A stretch of DNA of 64,000 bases from Duganella sp. BuS-21 (GTDB lineage Bacteria > Pseudomonadota > Gammaproteobacteria > Burkholderiales > Burkholderiaceae_D), in NCBI GenBank assembly GCA_041874725.1, contig CP097466.1:4092001-4156000 (forward strand). The letters run 5' to 3'. The notes beneath the pieces are model-generated. The model had not been told where the DNA came from. It was given only the letters and a program-made list of their open reading frames with translations, and did not search any database. Below are positions 9,800 through 18,787 of this stretch, piece after piece. A program made the translations under genes and the position numbers. How positions within the stretch are numbered: the first letter of the stretch is position 1; every line of letters starts with the position of its first letter.

Positions 9800-10360
9800 T
9801 TAGATGTTGGTCACACGTTGGCCGGCTGGCGGTATGAAGTCTTCGACCCCTTGAATCATACCCACCTTTAACGCCTCGGCCGAGGTCAGGTGCAAATCCG
9901 AGTATTCGTGCGTGCGCCAGTTTTCTTCCGTCAGCGTGACGTGCGCGCGCAGGATCTGTTCCGTGCGGGCGTCGTCCGCCTGCAAACCTTCCACAATGAT
10001 GCGCAGCGCATCCGGACGAGCACCGTGCGGCGCGCTGGCGTGCGATTTGTGCACCATGAAACGCGCGGTATCGCTGGCATAGCGCTCGGCGCCGGCCAGG
10101 AACAGGATCACGGCGATGGACGCCACGGCGCCGGCGTTGTAGGTGACGATCTTGATCGGCAGCTTGCTCAGGTAGTTGTACAGGCAAATGCCGTCGCTCA
10201 CATAGCCGCCGTTGGACTGGATCAGGATATGGGCGGTGGTGATGCGGTCTTCGGTCATGTCGGCGACGGCGTCGAAAACGCGCCGCACCATGTCGCTATT
10301 GACATCCCCGGACAGCGTAAACCACGCGTGTCCCTCGTAATTGTTATGGTCCTGGCTCAT
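9800..10360 (-). CDS. ClpP-like serine protease (ClpP/crotonase fold)
   Basis: A 186-residue protein of ClpP size. A catalytic triad can be placed by spacing: Ser81 in GAVASIAV, His104 in FMVHKSH and Asp155 in YSDLHLTSAEAL, comparable to Ser97/His122/Asp171 of E. coli ClpP. The Ser box lacks the usual GxASMG form, and no clpX or clpA is adjacent, so this is not the housekeeping clpP. It may be a stand-alone ClpP-like peptidase or a non-degrading relative. There is no signal peptide, so it should be cytoplasmic. The start ATG at 10358-10360 lies about 100 bp from the divergent glycine-cleavage promoter. Confidence 0.8.
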   Translation of the reverse strand: MSQDHNNYEGHAWFTLSGDVNSDMVRRVFDAVADMTEDRITTAHILIQSNGGYVSDGICLYNYLSKLPIKIVTYNAGAVASIAVILFLAGAERYASDTARFMVHKSHASAPHGARPDALRIIVEGLQADDARTEQILRAHVTLTEENWRTHEYSDLHLTSAEALKVGMIQGVEDFIPPAGQRVTNI

Positions 10361-10460
10361 GGGTGGGCTCTCGAATAAGTGTGCTTTATTCTAGCAAATT
10401 GTTGTTTCAAAAGCTTTTCCGTTGCTCATTCGTGCGCACCGCCCCCGCCTCCTCGCAAGA

Positions 10461-10489
10461 TTGACAATCAAGCCCTTCTGACATATATT
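10461..10489 (+). promoter_or_regulatory. Sigma70 promoter of the gcv operon
   Basis: The -35 is a perfect TTGACA (10461-10466), the spacer is 17 bp and the -10 is TATATT (10484-10489). Transcription should start near 10496, just before the first glycine aptamer. Confidence 0.85.
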
Positions 10490-10501
10490 CCCGAGTCTTG
10501 A

Positions 10502-10692
10502 TCGGGAGAGGGCTGTCAGGCAAACTCGCCAGCACAGCCGCCGAAGGGGCACTACCCAAAAACTCTCAGGCAAAAGGACCGGTCAAGGGGTCAGCATGAC
10601 TCAAACTCTGGAGAGCGGTTGCCACAGCAACCCACCGAAGGGGCGTGCGGAACGGTCAGTTCCGTTATCTCTCAGGTACCAAGGACAGAGGG
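10502..10692 (+). ncRNA. Tandem glycine riboswitch
   Basis: Two glycine aptamers stand in series. Aptamer 1 (about 10502-10582) and aptamer 2 (about 10605-10692) each show the conserved GGAGAG/GGGAGAGG 5' side, the CCGAAGGGGC core and the CTCTCAGG…AAGGAC 3' side. Only about 22 nt separate them, as in cooperative tandem glycine switches. They lie directly upstream of gcvT, the expected target. The 3' strand of the second P1 helix (CAGAG, 10686-10690) overlaps the Shine-Dalgarno GAGGGG of the leader ORF at 10701. No terminator-like U run follows, so control is probably at translation or through read-through structure rather than a classic intrinsic terminator. Confidence 0.95.
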
Positions 10693-10700
10693 GTTGCAAC

Positions 10701-10763
10701 ATGATGGAATCTGCTATTCCGGCATTCCCTGTTAACCTCTTTTCGATTTGGACCGTGCCATGA
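10701..10763 (+). CDS. 20-residue leader ORF coupled to gcvT
   Basis: An ATG at 10701 sits 7 nt after the AGAGGGG Shine-Dalgarno at the 3' end of the glycine riboswitch. It opens a 20-codon frame ([20 protein letters not shown]) whose TGA (10761-10763) overlaps the gcvT start codon in an ATGA arrangement at 10760-10763. gcvT itself has no visible Shine-Dalgarno, so ribosomes probably reach it by translating this leader and re-initiating. The peptide has no glycine codons, so it is not an obvious attenuator peptide. This is inferred from sequence; it could also be fortuitous. Confidence 0.55.
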   Translation: MMESAIPAFPVNLFSIWTVP

Positions 10764-11887
10764 CGCTCAAAGCTACCCCCCTCAATAACGCACACCGCGC
10801 CGCCGGCGCCCGCATGGTCGATTTCGGCGGCTGGGACATGCCGGTCAACTACGGCTCCCAAATCGAAGAGCACAACGCCGTGCGCACCGACGTCGGCATG
10901 TTCGACGTCGCCCACATGTGCGTGGTCGACATCAAAGGCGACAACACCCGCGCCTTCCTGCGCGGCCTGCTGGCCAACAACGTCGACAAGCTGCAGGTCT
11001 CGGGCAAGGCGCTCTACTCCTGCATGCTCAATCCACAAGGCTTCGTGATCGACGACTTGATCGTCTACTTCATCAGCGAGAGCTGGTTCCGCCTGGTGGT
11101 CAACGCCGGCACCGCCGAAAAAGACGTGGCCTGGATGCAGGCGCAGAACGCCGCCAGCAACAGCGGCGTCACCATCACCCAACGCCGCGATGGCGCGCCG
11201 GCCGACAGCATGGCGCTGATCGCCGTGCAAGGCCCGAACGCCAGCGCCAAGGTGTGGGAAGTGATCCCTGAATCGAAACAAGGCACGGCCGAGATGAAGC
11301 CGTTCAACGTCGCCTTCGCGCAAAGCGCGGCCTTCGGCGAGGCCATGATCGCCCGCACCGGTTACACCGGCGAAGACGGCTTTGAGATCGGCGTCGCCGC
11401 CGACAAGGCCGAGCAGCTGTGGAACGCCCTGGCAGCCGCCGGCGTGAAACCGGCCGGCCTGGGCGCGCGCGACACCTTGCGCCTGGAAGCCGGCATGAAC
11501 CTGTACGGCCAGGACATGGACGAAACCGTGAACCCGCTGGACGCCGGCCTGGCCTGGACCATCGACCTGGTGTCCGAGCGCGACTTCATCGGCAAGGCCG
11601 CCCTGCAAGCCATGGGCCAGAACGCCCAGTTCGTGGGCCTGATCCTGCGCGAAAAAGGCGGCGTGCTGCGCGCCCACCAGAAAGTCATCGTGGCCGGCAC
11701 CGACGCCACCGGCGAAATCACCAGCGGCACCTTCAGCCCGACCATGCAGCAGGCCATCGCCCTGGCGCGCGTGCCGAACGGCGTGAACGTCGGCGACACC
11801 GTGCACGTGGAAATCCGCGACAAAAAGCTGGCCGCGTCTGTGGTTAAATTGCCGTTCGTACGCAACGGTAAGATCCTGGCTGTTTAA
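10760..11887 (+). CDS. gcvT: Glycine cleavage system T protein (aminomethyltransferase)
   Basis: The T protein transfers the methylene carbon from the aminomethyl-lipoyl arm of GcvH to tetrahydrofolate, releasing ammonia. The 375-residue product has the family hallmarks: the N-terminal [16 protein letters not shown], the folate-site stretch [11 protein letters not shown], the conserved [19 protein letters not shown], and a C-terminal beta-barrel region. The start is the ATG at 10760 (MTLKATPL). An in-frame TTG 12 nt upstream exists but has no support. It is the first gene of gcvT-gcvH-gcvP and is controlled by the upstream glycine riboswitch. Confidence 0.97.
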   Translation: MTLKATPLNNAHRAAGARMVDFGGWDMPVNYGSQIEEHNAVRTDVGMFDVAHMCVVDIKGDNTRAFLRGLLANNVDKLQVSGKALYSCMLNPQGFVIDDLIVYFISESWFRLVVNAGTAEKDVAWMQAQNAASNSGVTITQRRDGAPADSMALIAVQGPNASAKVWEVIPESKQGTAEMKPFNVAFAQSAAFGEAMIARTGYTGEDGFEIGVAADKAEQLWNALAAAGVKPAGLGARDTLRLEAGMNLYGQDMDETVNPLDAGLAWTIDLVSERDFIGKAALQAMGQNAQFVGLILREKGGVLRAHQKVIVAGTDATGEITSGTFSPTMQQAIALARVPNGVNVGDTVHVEIRDKKLAASVVKLPFVRNGKILAV

Positions 11888-11920
11888 TTCATACCTCTCA
11901 CCCCTCTGGAGCACTACAAC

Positions 11921-12301
11921 ATGAACATTCCTGCAGACCTGAAGTACACCGAATCCCACGAATGGGTACGCGCTGAAGCCGACGGCACCGTCACTGTAGG
12001 CATTACCGAATACGCGCAGGATGCGCTGGGCGACATCGTCTTCGTCGAACTGCCGAAAGTCGGCACCACCTACGAAGCCGGCAACGATGCCGCCGTGGTG
12101 GAATCGGTGAAAGCCGCTTCGGACATCTACGCACCGGTCGCCGGCGAAGTGGTCGCCGTGAACGACGACGTGGTCAACGCGCCGGAAGCGATCAACGCCG
12201 ACGCCTACGCCAACTGGCTGTTCAAGATCAAGCCGAGCGACGCCGCCGCCATCGACGGCCTGCTGGACGCTGCCGCCTACGGCAAAAACACCGGCGCCTG
12301 A
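11921..12301 (+). CDS. gcvH: Glycine cleavage system H protein (lipoyl carrier)
   Basis: A 126-residue carrier protein that shuttles the aminomethyl group between GcvP, GcvT and the L protein on a lipoylated lysine. The lipoyl site is Lys64 in [13 protein letters not shown], in the classic hairpin position, and the flanking [12 protein letters not shown] and ANWLFKIK segments are typical. A Shine-Dalgarno-like CTGGAG precedes the ATG. It lies 33 bp after gcvT and is separated from gcvP by a REP-type repeat. Confidence 0.98.
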   Translation: MNIPADLKYTESHEWVRAEADGTVTVGITEYAQDALGDIVFVELPKVGTTYEAGNDAAVVESVKAASDIYAPVAGEVVAVNDDVVNAPEAINADAYANWLFKIKPSDAAAIDGLLDAAAYGKNTGA

Positions 12302-12305
12302 TCAC

Positions 12306-12399
12306 CGTCGCCCTCGCGCAGGCGGGATTCCAGGCATTGCCTGAACTCCCCCTATAGCACGCTTGCTCAGCATGGGTCCCCGCTTGCGCGGGGACGACA
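12306..12399. repeat. Dispersed palindromic repeat, copy A (gcvH-gcvP gap)
   Basis: A degenerate outer arm (CGTCGCCCTCGCGCAGGCGGG) and a well-kept right half (GCTTGCTCAGCATGGGTCCC, then CGCTTGCGCGGGGACGA) match the family also present at 38933, 41466, 43417 and 61653. It fills nearly all of the 131-bp gap between gcvH and gcvP. Confidence 0.8.
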
Positions 12400-12432
12400 G
12401 CCCTTCCCTCTCTCTCTGCCCTCGCCCACATC

Positions 12433-15327
12433 ATGACCCGCACCAGCCTGACCCAACTCGAAGCGCGTGACGCCTTCATCGCCCGTCACATCGGCCCAGA
12501 CGCCGCAGAACAGCAAGCCATGCTGTCGGTACTCGGCTACGCCTCGCGCTCCGCCCTGATCGACGCCATCGTCCCCGCCAACATCCGCAACAAGGAAGCC
12601 CTGCCGCTGGGCGCCTACGCGCAGCCGCTGCCGGAAAACGAAGCGCTGAACAAGCTGAAAAAAATCGCCGCGAAAAACAAGGTGCTCAAGTCGCTGATCG
12701 GCCAGGGCTACTACAACACGCTGACGCCGAACGTCGTCCTGCGTAACATCTTTGAAAACCCGGCCTGGTATACCGCCTACACGCCATACCAGCCTGAGAT
12801 TTCGCAAGGCCGCCTGGAAGCGATCCTGAACTTCCAGCAAACCATCACCGACCTGACCGGGATGGGCATCGCCAATGCGTCCATGCTGGACGAAGGCACC
12901 GCCGCCGCCGAAGCCATGACGCTGATCCAGCGTGTGAGCAAATCGAAATCGAACGTGTTCTACGTGGCCGACGACGTGCTGCCGCAAACCCTGGAAGTGA
13001 TCCAGACCCGCGCCAAGCCGCTCGACATCGTGGTCAAAACCTTCCACCCGGCCGAACTGGCCGGCGTCGGCGAATGCTTCGGCGTGCTGCTGCAATACCC
13101 TGGCGTGGACGGCAACGTGCGCGACTACAAAGCCGGCGTCGAAGCCGTGAAAGCCAACGGCGCGATGGTGGTTGCCGCCGCCGACCTGCTGGCGCTGACC
13201 ATGCTCACCCCTCCAGGCGAATGGGGCGCGGACGTGGTGGTAGGTAACAGCCAGCGCTTCGGCGTACCGCTGGGCTTCGGCGGCCCGCACGCCGGCTACA
13301 TGGCCACCCGCGACGAATTCAAGCGCTCGATGCCGGGCCGTCTGGTGGGCGTGACCATCGACGCGCAGGGCAACAAGGCCTACCGCCTGGCGCTGCAAAC
13401 CCGCGAGCAGCACATCCGCCGTGAAAAAGCCACCTCCAACATCTGCACCGCGCAAGTGCTGCTGGCGGTGATGGCCTCGATGTACGCCGTCTACCACGGC
13501 CCGCAAGGCCTGCAGCAGATCGCCCAGCGCGTACACCGCCTGACCGGCGTGCTGGCCTCGAACCTGAAGACCCTGGGCTACACCGTCACCAACGACACCT
13601 GGTTCGACACCCTGACCGTGGCCGTCAAAAACGCCGAGCAGCTGCACGCATCGGCCCACTCGCACGGCGTCAACCTGCGCGTGATCGACGCCACCCACGT
13701 TGGCGTATCGCTGGACGAAACCACCACCCGCGAAGACATCGCGCTGTTGTGGACCGTGTTCTCCCACCCGGTCGGCGGCCCTGCCCACGGCCCGGATTTC
13801 GACGGCGTTGAAGCCGCCGTGGCGCACGCCTTCCCGGACGCGCTGTCGCGCACCTCGGCCTATCTGTCGCACCCGGTGTTCAACCGCTACCACTCGGAAA
13901 CCGAGATGCTGCGCTACCTGCGTTCGCTGGCCGACAAGGACCTGGCGCTGGACCGCACCATGATCCCGCTGGGTTCGTGCACCATGAAACTGAACGCCAC
14001 CGCCGAAATGATCCCGGTGACCTGGCCTGAATTCTCGACCATGCACCCGTTCGCGCCGGAAGCGCAAACCGTCGGCTACCGCGAGATGATCGCCTCGCTG
14101 GAAGAAATGCTGTGCGCGGTGACCGGCTACGCCGCCATCTCGCTGCAGCCTAACGCCGGCTCGCAGGGCGAATACGCCGGCCTGCTGGTGATCCAGGCCT
14201 ACCACCAGTCGCGTGGCGAAGGCCACCGCAACATCTGCCTGATTCCATCGTCGGCGCACGGCACCAACCCGGCATCGGCATCGATGGTCGGCATGCAGGT
14301 GGTGGTCACCGCCTGCGACGAAAACGGCAACGTCGACCTGAACGACCTGAAAGCCAAGGCCGAACTGCACTCGAAGAACCTGGCCTGCGTCATGGTCACC
14401 TACCCTTCGACCCACGGCGTGTTTGAAGAAGGCATCCGCGAACTGTGCGACATCGTTCACAGCCACGGCGGCCAGGTCTACGTCGACGGCGCCAACATGA
14501 ACGCACTGGTGGGCGTGGCCGCACCGGGCGCGTTCGGCGGCGACGTCTCGCACCTGAACCTGCACAAAACCTTCTGCATTCCACACGGTGGTGGCGGCCC
14601 AGGCGTCGGCCCGATCGGCGTCGGCGCGCACCTGGCCAAATTCCTGCCCAACCAGCGTTCGAACGGCTATATCCGCGACAACGCCGGCATCGGTGCGGTA
14701 TCGGCCGCGCCATACGGCTCGGCATCGATCCTGCCGATTTCGTGGATGTACATCGCCATGATGGGGGCGGAAGGCCTGACCGCCGCGACCGAAACCGCGA
14801 TCCTGAGCGCCAACTACATCGCCCGTCGCCTGTCGCCGCACTACCCGGTGCTGTACTCGGGCCACGACGGCCTGGTGGCGCACGAGTGCATCATCGACCT
14901 GCGTCCGCTGCAGGATGCCACCGGCATCTCGAACGAAGACGTGGCCAAGCGCCTGATGGACTTCGGCTTCCACGCCCCGACCATGTCGTTCCCGGTACCG
15001 GGCACGCTGATGATCGAGCCGACCGAATCGGAATCGAAAGCCGAGATGGACCGCTTCATCGACGCCATGATCGCCATCCGTGGCGAAATCGCCAAGGTGG
15101 AAAGCGGCGAGTTCGACAAGCTGAACAACCCGCTGAAATTCGCGCCGCACACGGCCGAAGTGCTGACGGCGGACGTCTGGGACCGCAAGTACTCGCGTGA
15201 AGTGGCGGCGTATCCGGTGCCATCGCTGCGCAAGCAGAAATACTGGCCCCCAGTCGGCCGCGCCGACAACGTCTACGGCGACCGCAACCTCTTCTGCGGC
15301 TGCGCACCGATCAGCGATTACGAGTAA
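12433..15327 (+). CDS. gcvP: Glycine dehydrogenase (decarboxylating), P protein
   Basis: A full-length single-chain P protein of 964 residues. It is a PLP enzyme that decarboxylates glycine and passes the aminomethyl group to lipoyl-GcvH. N-terminal and C-terminal halves are homologous, as usual for the fused form. The PLP lysine is Lys712 in [17 protein letters not shown], followed by GVGPIGV. The start [21 protein letters not shown] is typical. No strong Shine-Dalgarno is seen. A rho-independent terminator follows at 15363-15400, closing the operon. The long opposite-strand frame is a shadow. Confidence 0.98.
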   Translation: MTRTSLTQLEARDAFIARHIGPDAAEQQAMLSVLGYASRSALIDAIVPANIRNKEALPLGAYAQPLPENEALNKLKKIAAKNKVLKSLIGQGYYNTLTPNVVLRNIFENPAWYTAYTPYQPEISQGRLEAILNFQQTITDLTGMGIANASMLDEGTAAAEAMTLIQRVSKSKSNVFYVADDVLPQTLEVIQTRAKPLDIVVKTFHPAELAGVGECFGVLLQYPGVDGNVRDYKAGVEAVKANGAMVVAAADLLALTMLTPPGEWGADVVVGNSQRFGVPLGFGGPHAGYMATRDEFKRSMPGRLVGVTIDAQGNKAYRLALQTREQHIRREKATSNICTAQVLLAVMASMYAVYHGPQGLQQIAQRVHRLTGVLASNLKTLGYTVTNDTWFDTLTVAVKNAEQLHASAHSHGVNLRVIDATHVGVSLDETTTREDIALLWTVFSHPVGGPAHGPDFDGVEAAVAHAFPDALSRTSAYLSHPVFNRYHSETEMLRYLRSLADKDLALDRTMIPLGSCTMKLNATAEMIPVTWPEFSTMHPFAPEAQTVGYREMIASLEEMLCAVTGYAAISLQPNAGSQGEYAGLLVIQAYHQSRGEGHRNICLIPSSAHGTNPASASMVGMQVVVTACDENGNVDLNDLKAKAELHSKNLACVMVTYPSTHGVFEEGIRELCDIVHSHGGQVYVDGANMNALVGVAAPGAFGGDVSHLNLHKTFCIPHGGGGPGVGPIGVGAHLAKFLPNQRSNGYIRDNAGIGAVSAAPYGSASILPISWMYIAMMGAEGLTAATETAILSANYIARRLSPHYPVLYSGHDGLVAHECIIDLRPLQDATGISNEDVAKRLMDFGFHAPTMSFPVPGTLMIEPTESESKAEMDRFIDAMIAIRGEIAKVESGEFDKLNNPLKFAPHTAEVLTADVWDRKYSREVAAYPVPSLRKQKYWPPVGRADNVYGDRNLFCGCAPISDYE

Positions 15328-15362
15328 TTGTGTGCCGTCAGCCCGTTCTGGCTGAGTAAATC

Positions 15363-15400
15363 AAAAGCAGGCAAGCCTCCGGGCTTCGCCTGCTTTTTTT
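15363..15400 (+). terminator. Rho-independent terminator after gcvP
   Basis: A strong hairpin (AAAGCAGGC-AAGCC, short loop, GGCTT-C-GCCTGC) is followed by a run of seven T. It ends the gcvT-gcvH-gcvP transcript. Confidence 0.9.
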
Positions 15401-15506
15401 CCATTCGGCGACCATGGCTGCCACCCGATTAAATCCACCACTTCATGGTCCGCCATAGGATTGCGAGCTCCCTACGCTCAAGAGTGTCCACCATACAAAA
15501 AAACAG

Positions 15507-15535
15507 TTGACTTCATTACACCTGTCAGATATTCT
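15507..15535 (+). promoter_or_regulatory. Promoter of the ArsR-membrane protein operon
   Basis: TTGACT (15507-15512), a 17-bp spacer and TATTCT (15530-15535) form a good sigma70 promoter. The predicted start of transcription falls on or within a base or two of the ATG at 15542, so the first gene would be translated from a leaderless or nearly leaderless mRNA. Confidence 0.7.
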
Positions 15536-15541
15536 TTACAC

Positions 15542-15868
15542 ATGAAATCAAAAAACCTCACCGGCGATCAGTTATTGGCAGCGTTGGCAGCGCTGTCGAA
15601 TCCGCATCGGTTGCGGGTGGTGGCGGTGCTGGCGGTGGGTGGACGGAATTACGTCAGCCAACTGGCACGTGAGTTGAACATCAGCCGCCCTCTGCTGCAT
15701 CTGCATTTGCAGAAGCTGCAGGAAGCGGGCCTGGTCACCAGCCAGCTGGAATTGTCGGCCGATGGCAAGGCGCTCAATTACTTTGAAGCCGCGCCGTTTG
15801 CCATCGACCTGACGCCGGCCATGATTGCCGAAGCAGTACAAACCTTGACGACCAATCCTGAAAAATAG
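15542..15868 (+). CDS. ArsR-type winged-helix transcriptional regulator
   Basis: A 108-residue regulator with a single winged helix-turn-helix. ALSNPHRLRVVAVLA is the typical ArsR-family entry helix, and VSQLARELNISRPLLHLHLQ is the recognition-helix region. No cysteine metal-site motif (such as CxC) is present, so a metal sensor role is not supported. The start was set at the ATG 15542 because the promoter lies immediately upstream; an upstream TTG at 15461 would place the promoter inside the gene. It is followed closely by two small membrane proteins that it probably controls. Confidence 0.8.
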   Translation: MKSKNLTGDQLLAALAALSNPHRLRVVAVLAVGGRNYVSQLARELNISRPLLHLHLQKLQEAGLVTSQLELSADGKALNYFEAAPFAIDLTPAMIAEAVQTLTTNPEK

Positions 15869-15877
15869 AGGCGCAAT

Positions 15878-16114
15878 ATGTCTGAACCGATTTACCTGCT
15901 GACCATCTTCATGCCGCTGGCGACCATCTTCCTGATTTTCGGCATGCGCTTCATCGCCAGCATCAAGAAGGCCAAGCTGCAGGCGGAGGGAGAAGAAGCC
16001 TACCGCCTGATCGCTGCGCGCGCCATCGCGGCACAGGAGCAAACGGCTATGGAACTGGCCGACCTGAAAACCCGCATTATCGCTATCGAAAAAATCCTGA
16101 AAGAAGTCGAGTAA
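15878..16114 (+). CDS. Small single-span membrane protein
   Basis: A 78-residue protein with one strong transmembrane segment (about residues 6-27), then a charged, mostly helical cytoplasmic tail of about 50 residues that may form a coiled coil (AMELADLKTRIIAIEKILKE). The ATG is 9 bp after the ArsR gene stop and has an AGGCG-type Shine-Dalgarno. Its layout resembles small envelope-stress (PspB-like) proteins, but the identity is not established. It is probably co-transcribed with both neighbours. Confidence 0.65.
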   Translation: MSEPIYLLTIFMPLATIFLIFGMRFIASIKKAKLQAEGEEAYRLIAARAIAAQEQTAMELADLKTRIIAIEKILKEVE

Positions 16115-16140
16115 TCCCACCTGCCCCGAGGAGTCTCATC

Positions 16141-16587
16141 ATGCCGCAAGTATCGCTGTTTCGCCTGTATTCGCTGAGAGTTGTGTACTTCATCATCGCG
16201 CTGGGACTGGCGCTGGTTGTGTGGCCGAGCGTGATTCAGCACGCCGAACCTTGGGGCCTGTCGCAGGGCGTGGTCAAGTGCATGTTGGCGGCCTTCAGCC
16301 TGTTGTGCGTGCTCGGCATCCGCTACCCGCTGCAAATGCTGCCGGTGCTGATGTGGGAGCTGACCTGGAAATCGATCTGGCTGCTGATCGTCGCGCTGCC
16401 CGCCTGGCAAAGCGGCACGATGGACGATGCCATCATGGGCACCACCATGGAATGCATGGTCGCCATCATCATCCCGCTGGCCATGCCGTGGAACTATGTC
16501 TACGCCAACTACATCCAGAAACAGGGCGACCGCTGGCGCAGTGCCGAAGCACGCAGCCAGCCAGTCGGCGCCCAGGCGAAGGCCTGA
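16141..16587 (+). CDS. Multi-span inner membrane protein of unknown function
   Basis: A 148-residue protein with about four hydrophobic segments (about 14-30, 47-65, 72-92 and 102-122), a GAGG Shine-Dalgarno before the ATG, and a hydrophilic Gln/Ala-rich tail. No domain is recognised. It is the last gene of the ArsR operon, 26 bp after the small membrane protein, and ends 10 bp from the convergent chemoreceptor gene. Confidence 0.65.
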   Translation: MPQVSLFRLYSLRVVYFIIALGLALVVWPSVIQHAEPWGLSQGVVKCMLAAFSLLCVLGIRYPLQMLPVLMWELTWKSIWLLIVALPAWQSGTMDDAIMGTTMECMVAIIIPLAMPWNYVYANYIQKQGDRWRSAEARSQPVGAQAKA

Positions 16588-16597
16588 CTCCAGAATA

Positions 16598-18229
16598 CTA
16601 GCTGCGTACCGACGCCAGGCGCAGGCGGACGACGCGGGTGCTGCCGGCGGGACGGGTGGCGTCGGGTGGTTCGATGCCTTCGTCCAGTTTGAAGATGGCG
16701 ACCGCTTCCGATAGATAAACAGCCTGCCGCTGCAAGGTGCTGGCGGCGGCAGCCGCTTGCTGGACCAGCGCCAGGTTTTGCTGCGTGATCTGGTCCATGC
16801 TGACGATGGCCTGCTGCATGCCCTGCACGCCCTGCGCTTGCTCGCTGTTGGTCTCGCCGATCTCGCTCATGATCTGGCCCACCTGGCGCACCGAGTCCAC
16901 AATCTCCGCCATGTTGAGGCCCGCTTCTTCCACCGAGCGCGTGCCGCAGTCGATCTCCGCCACCGAATCGGCGATCAGCAACTTGATTTCCTGCGCGGCC
17001 GACGCCGACCGCTGCGCCAGCGTGCGCACCTCACCCGCCACCACCGCGAAGCCCTGGCCGCTCTCGCCCGCGCGCGCCGCTTCCACCGCCGCGCTCAAGG
17101 CCAGCATATGCGTTTGCACCGCCAGGCCGTCGATGACGCCGACGATTTCCACCACCCGCCGCGAGCTGCCGCGTATCGATGCCATGGTCACCACCAGCCG
17201 CTGCACCACGCTGCCGCCGCGTGCCGCGAAGCTGTTGGCGCACTGCGCCAGTTGGCTCGCCAGCGCGGCGTGCGTGGCGTTCTGCGCCACCTGCCCGCCC
17301 ATCTCGCGCATCGCACCGCCGGTTTCCTCCAGCGTGCCGGCCTGCGCCCGCGTGCGGCGTGCCAGTACCGAGTTGCCCTGCGCGATTTCACGCGAGGCGT
17401 TGTCGATTGATTGCGCCGACGCTAATATCGTCTTCAATGTCGTGTTCAGGTTGCGGATGCTGGTGTCGAGCGCGCGCGAGGTTTCGGCGATTTCGTCCCT
17501 GCCGTAGACGCGCTGGCGCACCGTCAGGTTGCCTTCGGCCAGATCCACCGCCGCCGCGCCGATCTCGCGCACTTCCTTGAGCATGGCGCTGCGCACCGCC
17601 ATGGTCACCAGCAGCGACAACGCGATCGACAAGGCCACCACGATCGGCATCCAGGTCGAGAGCGCGCGGAAGTCGGCTTCGGCGTCCGCATAGGCGCTCT
17701 CGCTCAGGCTTTGCTCCAGCCGCGAGAGCTCCTCCAGCCGCAGCGCCACCACATCGAACGCGCGTTCGGCCTTGGACATGGCATTGGCCGCCATCGATTG
17801 ATCGGCCATCGCCAATTCAATCACATCCTGCATCGCCTTGACGTAGACCGTGTGCGCCGCTTGCGACTGCACCACGAAGCGCCGTTCGGCAGGATCGGAT
17901 TGAGTCGCCATTTCCAGCTGCGCGAACTGACGGTCCAGCGCCGCGTGGCGCAGGTGGATGTCGCGCACCAGCGCATCCACGCGCGGCGGTGAGAAGCTGG
18001 CGTTGATCCAGGTCAGCAGCTGGTAGATTTCCGTGTGCGCCTTGTTGGCGTTGGAGACCAGGTCGGCCGCCGCCTTCAACCGCACGGCGCGCTGCTGCAC
18101 CATATTGTCGAGCGACTGGTTCTGCCGCAGCAGGCCAAGATAGGCGCCGGCCGAGAGCACGATCAGCAAAATCAGCACCACACCCGGCGCCAGCAGCAGC
18201 TTGGGCCCGATGCGTAGTTTGCTGAGCAT
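16598..18229 (-). CDS. Methyl-accepting chemotaxis protein with divergent signalling tip
   Basis: A chemoreceptor of about 543 residues with TM1 (about 10-30), a periplasmic four-helix-type sensor (about 31-185), TM2 (about 190-210), HAMP (about 211-265) and a long methyl-accepting coiled-coil hairpin. The hairpin tip aligns with the conserved [22 protein letters not shown]-type core but reads [20 protein letters not shown]. In Tsr numbering this equals F373V, N376H, I377M and N381S; L380, E385 and R388 are kept. These are CheA/CheW and trimer-contact positions. Start: the ATG at 18229 ([14 protein letters not shown]) is the usual MCP beginning; a GTG at 18250 would add seven residues. It is preceded within about 30 bp by a Cache-like gene on the same strand. 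Confidence 0.9.
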   Translation of the reverse strand: [543 protein letters not shown]

Positions 18230-18256
18230 TTGGTGAGGTAGGTTCAGCACGGCCGC

Positions 18257-18691
18257 TCAGTGCTTGTAGATGCCGGCTTCGAGGGCCACATCGTCCACGC
18301 GCAGCACGTAGGTGCGCTTGGCTTCGACCTTGCCCGACTCAGGATTGCGGAATTTGTAGTCGACCCAGCCGCGCCCCGGTCCCTTCGCCAGGGCCAGCAT
18401 CTCCTGGCGAAACAGCTTGCCGTCGGCGTCAGGCACCTCCAGCAGATTCTTGCCGATCAACGCCGTGGTCGGATGCGCCACCGTGATGCCGTTCAGGTCG
18501 CGCATCGCCAGGTACAGCGCGCCCTGGTTGAACTGCGCATCCTTGCTGTTGATGCGGGCCGCCATCTCGGCCTTGCCGTGCGTGCGCACGAACTGGGCGC
18601 CCTTCTCGGCCAGCGCCACCGCGTCCTTTTCATTGGGCGCGGCCTGCGCCGCGCAGCACACCATCAACCCCATCGCCATGAACTCGCGCAT
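18257..18691 (-). CDS. Periplasmic single-Cache-domain-like protein
   Basis: A 144-residue protein with a short signal peptide (hydrophobic MGLMVCCAAQAAP, probable cleavage after AQA). The body resembles a single Cache sensor domain: the segment LYLAMRDLNGITVAHP, then GKNLLEVPDADGKLF, FRQEMLALAKGPGRGWVDY and FRNPESGKVEAKRTYVLRV. Single Cache domains bind small ligands in the periplasm. The stop lies just before the chemoreceptor start on the same strand, so it probably supplies a ligand-binding partner to that receptor, which has no Cache domain of its own. The pairing is inferred from position. Confidence 0.65.
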   Translation of the reverse strand: MREFMAMGLMVCCAAQAAPNEKDAVALAEKGAQFVRTHGKAEMAARINSKDAQFNQGALYLAMRDLNGITVAHPTTALIGKNLLEVPDADGKLFRQEMLALAKGPGRGWVDYKFRNPESGKVEAKRTYVLRVDDVALEAGIYKH

Positions 18692-18787
18692 GATTCCCCC
18701 TGACAGCCAAGATGTTGTAATCTACGCTGGCTGCCGCGACGCAATCTTGCGTTCGCTCAATAGGCACAAAGTAACAACAGGAGCGAC

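Noticed and set aside
12367..15150. 927-codon open frame antisense to gcvP
   Set aside because: His/Arg/Val-rich shadow of gcvP without any motif or start signal.
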